Below are positions 32,305 to 36,760 of a stretch of DNA of 36,760 nucleotides, one piece after another. The notes beneath the pieces are model-generated. The model saw only the letters and a list, made by a program, of their open reading frames with translations, made no database searches and was not told the DNA's origin. The stretch covers positions 1-36,760 of the forward strand of contig CAKTMC010000018.1 of assembly GCA_934573735.1 (NCBI GenBank). The letters run 5' to 3'. A program made the translations under genes and the position numbers. The stretch comes from an uncultured Oscillospiraceae bacterium. GTDB taxonomy: Bacteria > Bacillota > Clostridia > Oscillospirales > Oscillospiraceae. The stretch's first letter is position 1; each line of letters begins with the position of its first letter.

Positions 32305-32334
32305 ACAGCTACGACCTGAAAACGTCGTAGCTGT
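32305..32334 (+). terminator. intercistronic hairpin between binding protein and permease
   Basis: ACAGCTACGAC (32305-32315), loop CTGAAAAC, GTCGTAGCTGT (32324-32334). The stem is 11 bp with no T-run. It probably stabilises the upstream message or partly stops transcription, so the binding protein is made in excess over the permease. Confidence 0.6.
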
Positions 32335-32379
32335 CGCGATTTATAAATCCGTTAAAAAACCGCAAAGGAGCAAGAGCCC

Positions 32380-34350
32380 ATGTCAAAAAACATTAACCAG
32401 CAGCCCCACGACGACTCGACGACAGACGTATATGAGATAATGCGCAAGTACGACCGCGAGTCAAATACGCGCATCTGGGAAGGCGTGCCCGCTATAATAA
32501 CGCGCTGGGTCATAGTCGCCATATCCGTCTACTGCATATGGTCTACCCTGTTCAGCGTCGCGGCGATAGAAAAACGGCTCACCTCCTTTGTTGCGCTGAT
32601 AATCGTCGCGGGCTACCTGACCTATCCCGCAAGCAAGCACCACGTCCGCACGAATTATATTCCATGGTATGATATGATAATTATGCTGGCAGGCGCTGGC
32701 TGCTTTGTGTTCTTCTTCTTAAACTATGACAACATGGCAACCGTGCTCATGAACCAGTACAAGCTCCCGGTAATATATATTGTTGTCGGCATTGTAGGAC
32801 TTTTGTGCCTCATGGAGCTCTGCCGCCGCTGCGTCGGCGTACCGATACTTTGTGTCGTCGGCGTACTGATGGTTTACGCCTGCTATGTGCTCATCTCCAA
32901 AAACGGGCTCAACAAAGGCATTTCCGCTCTGGTTTGCAGAATATTCTACTCCACCGACGGCATACTCTCCACGCCCATTAACGTCTGCGCCAAGTATATT
33001 ATTATCTTTATTATCTTCGGCGCTTTCCTTGAGCGCACCGGTATTGCGGAGTTCTTCATAAGCCTTGCAAATGCGCTTGTCGGTCGCTTCTCCGGCGGTC
33101 CCGCCAAGGTCGCGGTCATCTCCTCCGCGCTCTGCGGCATGGTCTCCGGCTCCTCCGTCGGCAATACCGTCACGACCGGCTCCGTCACCATTCCCATGAT
33201 GAAAAAGACCGGCTACGGCTCCGATTTTGCGGGTGCTGTTGAGGCCGCGGCCTCCACCGGCGGACAGATAATGCCTCCCATCATGGGCGCCGCCGCCTTC
33301 CTCATGGCGGAATACATGAACGTGACCTATGCCGAGGTCGCGCTGAGAGCGATACTCCCGGCAGTGCTTTACTTCACCGGCATCTTTGTCGCAGTCCATC
33401 TCGAGGCAAAAAAGCTCGGGCTCAAGGGCGTTCCCCGCGAGGAGCTACCGCGTATGTCAAAGCTTCTGCCGCAGTGCTATCTGCTTTTGCCGCTTATCGT
33501 CCTCGTCGTCATGGTGTCCACCAATGTCCGCACCATGCAGACCTCCGCGACCATTGCGATATTCGTCGCCATTATCGTCGGCTTCCTGAACAAGGAAAAG
33601 CGCCTGACCTTCGGCAAGATAATCGAGGCGCTTGAGGCAGGCGGCAAGGGCACCATCACTGTTGCCGTCGCATGCGCAATGGCAGGTGTTATCGCGGGCT
33701 GCATCACCACCACCGGTCTTGCGTCCAAGCTCATCTCCGCCGTTGTTTCCGTCAGCAAGAGCGTCACGGTAATCGACCCGACCATGGTTGCGCTGTTTTT
33801 GACCATGATATGCTGCATCATCCTCGGCATGGGCGTTCCTACCACCGCGAATTACTGCATCATGGCCTCCACCTGCGCGCCCATACTCATTACTATCGGC
33901 GTTCCCAAGATGGCGGCGCACTTCTTCGTGTTCTACTTCGGCATCGTCGCCGACATCACTCCTCCCGTTGCGCTGGCGGCATATGCAGGCTCCGCGATTG
34001 CCAAAGGCAATCCCATGAAAACAGGCATAAACGCGACAAAGCTTGCTATAGGCGCGTTTATCGTGCCCTATATCTTCTGCATGAACCCGGCAATGCTGCT
34101 CATCGACGTGTCTGCGCTGTCAATAGTCCAGATAGTCGTTAGCTCCTTCCTCGGTATCTTCGGCGTTGCCGCCGCGATAAACGGGCATTTGTTCCGCAAA
34201 ATGCACCCCATCGTGCGTATTGCGACCGCTGCGGGCGGGCTTCTTATGATGGACCCCACACCGGTGACCGATCTCGTGGGCTTTGCCCTGCTCGCGCTCG
34301 TCTTTGCAGTGCAGTACCTCGGCAAGAAGAAGGCTGCCGCCGCTGCATGA
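32380..34350 (+). CDS. fused TRAP transporter permease (small plus large membrane subunits)
   Basis: The product is 656 residues and very hydrophobic. The first four or so helices (about 35-200) correspond to the small DctQ-like subunit; the rest is the large DctM-like channel. Conserved DctM-type segments include Gly-Met-Val-Ser-Gly-Ser-Ser-Val-Gly-Asn-Thr-Val (about 249-260) and Gly-Gln-Ile-Met-Pro-Pro-Ile-Met-Gly. This 4TM/12TM fusion is the normal partner of TAXI binding proteins. It drives organic acid uptake with the sodium or proton gradient. The ribosome site is AAAGGAG, 10 bases before the ATG. Confidence 0.95.
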   Translation: MSKNINQQPHDDSTTDVYEIMRKYDRESNTRIWEGVPAIITRWVIVAISVYCIWSTLFSVAAIEKRLTSFVALIIVAGYLTYPASKHHVRTNYIPWYDMIIMLAGAGCFVFFFLNYDNMATVLMNQYKLPVIYIVVGIVGLLCLMELCRRCVGVPILCVVGVLMVYACYVLISKNGLNKGISALVCRIFYSTDGILSTPINVCAKYIIIFIIFGAFLERTGIAEFFISLANALVGRFSGGPAKVAVISSALCGMVSGSSVGNTVTTGSVTIPMMKKTGYGSDFAGAVEAAASTGGQIMPPIMGAAAFLMAEYMNVTYAEVALRAILPAVLYFTGIFVAVHLEAKKLGLKGVPREELPRMSKLLPQCYLLLPLIVLVVMVSTNVRTMQTSATIAIFVAIIVGFLNKEKRLTFGKIIEALEAGGKGTITVAVACAMAGVIAGCITTTGLASKLISAVVSVSKSVTVIDPTMVALFLTMICCIILGMGVPTTANYCIMASTCAPILITIGVPKMAAHFFVFYFGIVADITPPVALAAYAGSAIAKGNPMKTGINATKLAIGAFIVPYIFCMNPAMLLIDVSALSIVQIVVSSFLGIFGVAAAINGHLFRKMHPIVRIATAAGGLLMMDPTPVTDLVGFALLALVFAVQYLGKKKAAAAA

Positions 34351-34361
34351 AAAGAATAATC

Positions 34362-34390
34362 AAAAATCTCCCCAGACGGGGAGATTTTTT
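34362..34390 (+). terminator. terminator of the TAXI-TRAP operon
   Basis: AAAAATCTCCCC (34362-34373), loop AGAC, GGGGAGATTTTT (34378-34389), with the T-run continuing to 34390. Confidence 0.92.
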
Positions 34391-34484
34391 ATGCCTGTTT
34401 ACAGGCTCGGCTTTAACGCACAGAGGCCGCCCCCGACTGCCTTGCCGTGCTGTCAAGCCACGATGCGGAAATATCCGGCGATTA

Positions 34485-34513
34485 CCCGCAGGAGAAATCC
34501 TGCGGGCTTTTTT
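34485..34513 (+). terminator. second intrinsic terminator
   Basis: CCCGCAGGA (34485-34493), GAAA tetraloop, TCCTGCGGG (34498-34506), then C and six T (34508-34513). It stands 95 bases after the first terminator with no gene between them, though a small GCCTG/CAGGC hairpin lies at 34393-34406. Positions 34351-34650 therefore hold only terminators and the sigma leader. Confidence 0.9.
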
Positions 34514-34606
34514 GTAAAAACGAAGAAATATATGTTATTATTATAAATATCAAGCACTGTCAAATTATTTATAAAAACCTGTAAGGTATAAGTATCATTT
34601 CCTGTC

Positions 34607-34631
34607 TTATTAAGTGAAAGCAGCTTAATAA
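34607..34631 (+). promoter_or_regulatory. dyad in the leader of the sigma factor gene
   Basis: TTATTAAG (34607-34614) and CTTAATAA (34624-34631) are exact mirror arms with a nine-base gap, ending 19 bases before the sigma factor ATG. It could be a regulator site or an RNA hairpin near the ribosome site (AAAGGAG). No clear -35/-10 pair was found in this AT-rich leader. Confidence 0.4.
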
Positions 34632-34650
34632 CATCGAAAGGAGACCTTCC

Positions 34651-35214
34651 ATGGAAGATAGTAAAATCGTGGAGCTCTATTTGCAGAAGAATGAAAATGC
34701 CATAATAGAAACGGACATCAAGTACGGAGCATATTGCTTTAAAATTGCGGACAATATTCTACATAGCAGAGAAGAATCCGAGGAATGTGTAAATGATACT
34801 TGGTTTAATACATGGAACGCAATACCGCCTCAAATACCACGCAAGCTTCAAATGTTTTTAGCAAAAATCACCCGTAATCTTTCATTTAATCGCTATAATT
34901 CCCGTTCTGCGAAAAAACGCGGCGGCGGAGAAATTGTTTTTGTTTTGGACGAGCTGGCAGAATGTCTTGTCTGTGAGTCGGATGTTGCGAGCGAATACGA
35001 AGCAAAAGAGCTCGGTCAATGTGTCCGTAGATTTGTTCGGGAATTGCCCGAGCGCGACGGTAACGTGTTTGTGCGCCGCTATTTTTTCACCGAGCCTGTT
35101 TCTCAGATTGCGAGAAGGTATGCTTTGAGCGAAAACTATGTCATGGTAATCCTTAGTCGAACGCGAGCCAAGCTTAAAACCCATCTTATAAAGGAGGGCT
35201 TTGGGGATGAATAG
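34651..35214 (+). CDS. ECF-type RNA polymerase sigma factor
   Basis: The product is 187 residues. Region 2 (about 10-80) contains Asp-Asn-Ile-Leu-His-Ser-Arg-Glu-Glu-Ser-Glu-Glu-Cys-Val-Asn-Asp-Thr-Trp, a typical sigma region 2.1-2.2 helix. Region 4 (about 120-180) contains Leu-Pro-Glu-Arg-Asp-Gly-Asn-Val-Phe-Val-Arg-Arg-Tyr-Phe and a helix-turn-helix ending Val-Ile-Leu-Ser-Arg-Thr-Arg-Ala-Lys-Leu. It would direct polymerase to a small stress or envelope regulon. The next gene overlaps by eight bases and is a membrane protein, the usual sigma/anti-sigma pairing. The coding sequence is AT-richer than the rest of the window, which hints at a separate origin. Confidence 0.92.
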   Translation: MEDSKIVELYLQKNENAIIETDIKYGAYCFKIADNILHSREESEECVNDTWFNTWNAIPPQIPRKLQMFLAKITRNLSFNRYNSRSAKKRGGGEIVFVLDELAECLVCESDVASEYEAKELGQCVRRFVRELPERDGNVFVRRYFFTEPVSQIARRYALSENYVMVILSRTRAKLKTHLIKEGFGDE

Positions 35215-36673
35215 AAATGATTTATATATAAGCTTCAATGAAGTCGATGAGGGCATATTAGAGCGCAGTGAGCTTTCATTCGAGTATAGTATAGCTCATA
35301 AGAAGAAAGCACGAACCAAGCCCTTGCGCAGAAGAATAATTGCATTGGCTGCCGCAATTCTTTTGATGCTTTTGTCGCTTAGTACAGCCTTGGCTGTCAG
35401 CCCCGAGTTCCGGGAGCTTGTATTTCAATTCTTCCATATCAATCAAGTGCAAAGCATTCCGGAAAGCACAGTAGACTCCGATATATCGGCTGATAATATG
35501 TTTGCAGAGCCGAGCATCCGCATTGGCGATGTACTCCAAGGAAAGCAAGTGCATACTCCTGTATCCACACTGGCGCAGGACGGTGTTCTTCTGGTATGCA
35601 CGGATGATATACACACGAAACGAGGCAGTCACTATGATGCATATTACGAAAAGCAAGGAGAGTTTACTAAGCTGGAGGAGCATACATTTGAAAAGGACTA
35701 TGCTCTGCGAGGTGCGGCATTCCGCATCAAATTTGATTGGGCAGAGCACAACGGCAAGACCATCATTACTTGGCTTGACGAGAATGCCTACTTCAGAATT
35801 CCCGGCAACACGGGAGACCCATCTGCATTGCTAATTCAGCTCGTCTTTGCTTCCGTGAACAATAAGGGTGAATACATCGAGTCCTATTATCCCGTGCTTG
35901 TTAATCTGCATACCGGTGAAGTGAGCGATGCTCTTGCCGGAACCGGTGCGGAAAAGCTGGAGTGCATATGTAACTCCGCAATTTCCGAGGATCTTACAAA
36001 AATGCTCTTGTGCAGCACATCGGCGGAGGGCTACAGCCTTTACTATGTAGATCTAAGCTCCAAGCAAATGTACAGTCTGGATGAGCTGTCCGGGGAAAAG
36101 GTGGATTCGTGCAGTCTCATCGGCAGCACTCTTGCATGCTGGTCTCTCGCAGACGGCTGCTATAAAGCATGGAGCATTGATCTTTGCACACTGCAAAGAA
36201 CGGAGCTGTTTGCTTCTATCTTCAATGCCGCCGCCACACAGGAGGCGGATGCAGGTATTGTGTTTATGATGGGCTTTGATGACTGGGTTCACGAAGGCAA
36301 TATGTATGCAGGAACCGCCTTTGCCTTAGAGGTAGACGAAAGGCAAAACGTCTTTGTGATTGACCTCGTGACCGGGCAAAGGGCAGCCATAGAGGGATGC
36401 ACATGGACAGCCGACACACAGCAGATCCCCGGACCGGATGGACGGAAGCTGCTATTGGCAGTGTGTCCCGATTGGCAGGACTATGAATATGTGGGGGTGT
36501 TGGATTTTGAAAATCTGAGCTTCACAGAGTTTTCAAGAGAGAACAGGCAAAACGAATATCTTGCATACTGGTTTGATGCAGATACCGTTGTTATCTGCGG
36601 AGAATTGAGCCCGGAAGCCTTGTGCAGCGATTACTATTTATATCAGATTATTTCCGAAGAGGAATTATCGTAA
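35207..36673 (+). CDS. membrane-anchored anti-sigma-like protein with a repeat-rich outer domain
   Basis: The product is 488 residues from the ATG at 35207 (AAGGAGGG site); an upstream TTG at 35201 is less likely. A short cytoplasmic head (1-42) is followed by one transmembrane helix (about 43-63) and then Val-Ser-Pro-Glu-Phe-Arg-Glu-Leu-Val-Phe-Gln-Phe-Phe-His, a juxtamembrane stretch found in DUF4179-type proteins beside clostridial ECF sigma factors. The outer part (about 100-480) has repeated beta-strand units with Asp/Ser turns, consistent with a beta-propeller; this is read by eye and not proven. The head probably binds the sigma factor and the outer domain senses a signal. The overlap with the sigma gene supports one transcript. 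Nothing further is seen from 36674 to the window end. Confidence 0.82.
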   Translation: MNRNDLYISFNEVDEGILERSELSFEYSIAHKKKARTKPLRRRIIALAAAILLMLLSLSTALAVSPEFRELVFQFFHINQVQSIPESTVDSDISADNMFAEPSIRIGDVLQGKQVHTPVSTLAQDGVLLVCTDDIHTKRGSHYDAYYEKQGEFTKLEEHTFEKDYALRGAAFRIKFDWAEHNGKTIITWLDENAYFRIPGNTGDPSALLIQLVFASVNNKGEYIESYYPVLVNLHTGEVSDALAGTGAEKLECICNSAISEDLTKMLLCSTSAEGYSLYYVDLSSKQMYSLDELSGEKVDSCSLIGSTLACWSLADGCYKAWSIDLCTLQRTELFASIFNAAATQEADAGIVFMMGFDDWVHEGNMYAGTAFALEVDERQNVFVIDLVTGQRAAIEGCTWTADTQQIPGPDGRKLLLAVCPDWQDYEYVGVLDFENLSFTEFSRENRQNEYLAYWFDADTVVICGELSPEALCSDYYLYQIISEEELS

Positions 36674-36760
36674 AATACGGTTATGTAGGTTAGTCAATGA
36701 TGTGTTACACATAAGGGAAAGAAAAAAGGACGTCTTTGGGGGAGTGCCAGTTGAGAGGTC

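Noticed and set aside
1..36760. CRISPR array, tRNA, rRNA, known riboswitch or insertion sequence
   Set aside because: No regularly spaced repeats, cloverleaf or conserved riboswitch core was seen by eye; no transposase was found. A covariance-model scan would be needed to exclude weak cases.

Overview
The window looks like chromosomal DNA of an anaerobic, moderately GC-rich clostridium, most likely an Oscillospiraceae/Oscillospirales-type gut bacterium. The grounds are ferredoxin-dependent 2-oxoacid metabolism, split transketolase, TAXI-TRAP transport, a CdaR/PucR regulator, M16C peptidase, strong GGAGG ribosome sites and Gram-positive style -35/-10 promoters. Taxonomy is an inference from gene content. 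No rRNA, tRNA, CRISPR array, complete mobile element or phage module was seen.

Left end (1-1890): a gene-poor, AT-richer accessory stretch with hairpins, a broken reading frame behind a good ribosome site, a DUF5071-type protein and a HIRAN-like protein. It ends at a perfect 16-bp terminator stem.

1889-8143 (minus strand): an operon read from a TTGACA-17-TATACT promoter. It encodes a CoA-transferase, a ketopantoate-reductase-like dehydrogenase, a four-subunit 2-oxoacid:ferredoxin oxidoreductase (ferredoxin, alpha, beta, gamma) and a 71-residue protein. Upstream lies a GntR/FCD regulator with a consensus promoter. Together the genes fit oxidation of a 2-hydroxy or 2-oxo acid to an acyl-CoA with reduced ferredoxin, followed by CoA transfer; the substrate is unknown. 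8290-10869 is a large PEP-synthase-like protein with a degenerate KaiC-like N-terminus.

11041-15205 (minus): a LacI-controlled sugar-acid-type operon (lacI, a collapsed SDR dehydrogenase, an IlvD/Edd dehydratase, a D-2-hydroxyacid dehydrogenase). A 33-bp palindrome holding two LacI-type operators sits just downstream of its promoter. 15270-16505 is a CdaR/PucR regulator with its own palindrome.

16743-26351 (plus): Hsp20; a tight trigger-factor-like / thioredoxin / mini ferredoxin-thioredoxin-reductase cassette; a lipoprotein with an internal duplication; a heterodimeric ABC exporter; and an M16C metalloprotease.

26495-29861: plsY and a HAD phosphatase on minus, divergent from the two transketolase subunits on plus. 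29922-34350: a LysR regulator divergent from a TAXI-TRAP uptake system, with a thrice-repeated octamer between them. 34651-36673: an ECF sigma factor overlapping a membrane-anchored anti-sigma-like protein. This last pair is AT-richer than its surroundings and is preceded by two strong terminators.

The observations I find most worth following are the thiol-redox/chaperone cassette, the KaiC-like/PPDK fusion, and the SDR gene reduced to its two ends inside an otherwise intact regulated operon.
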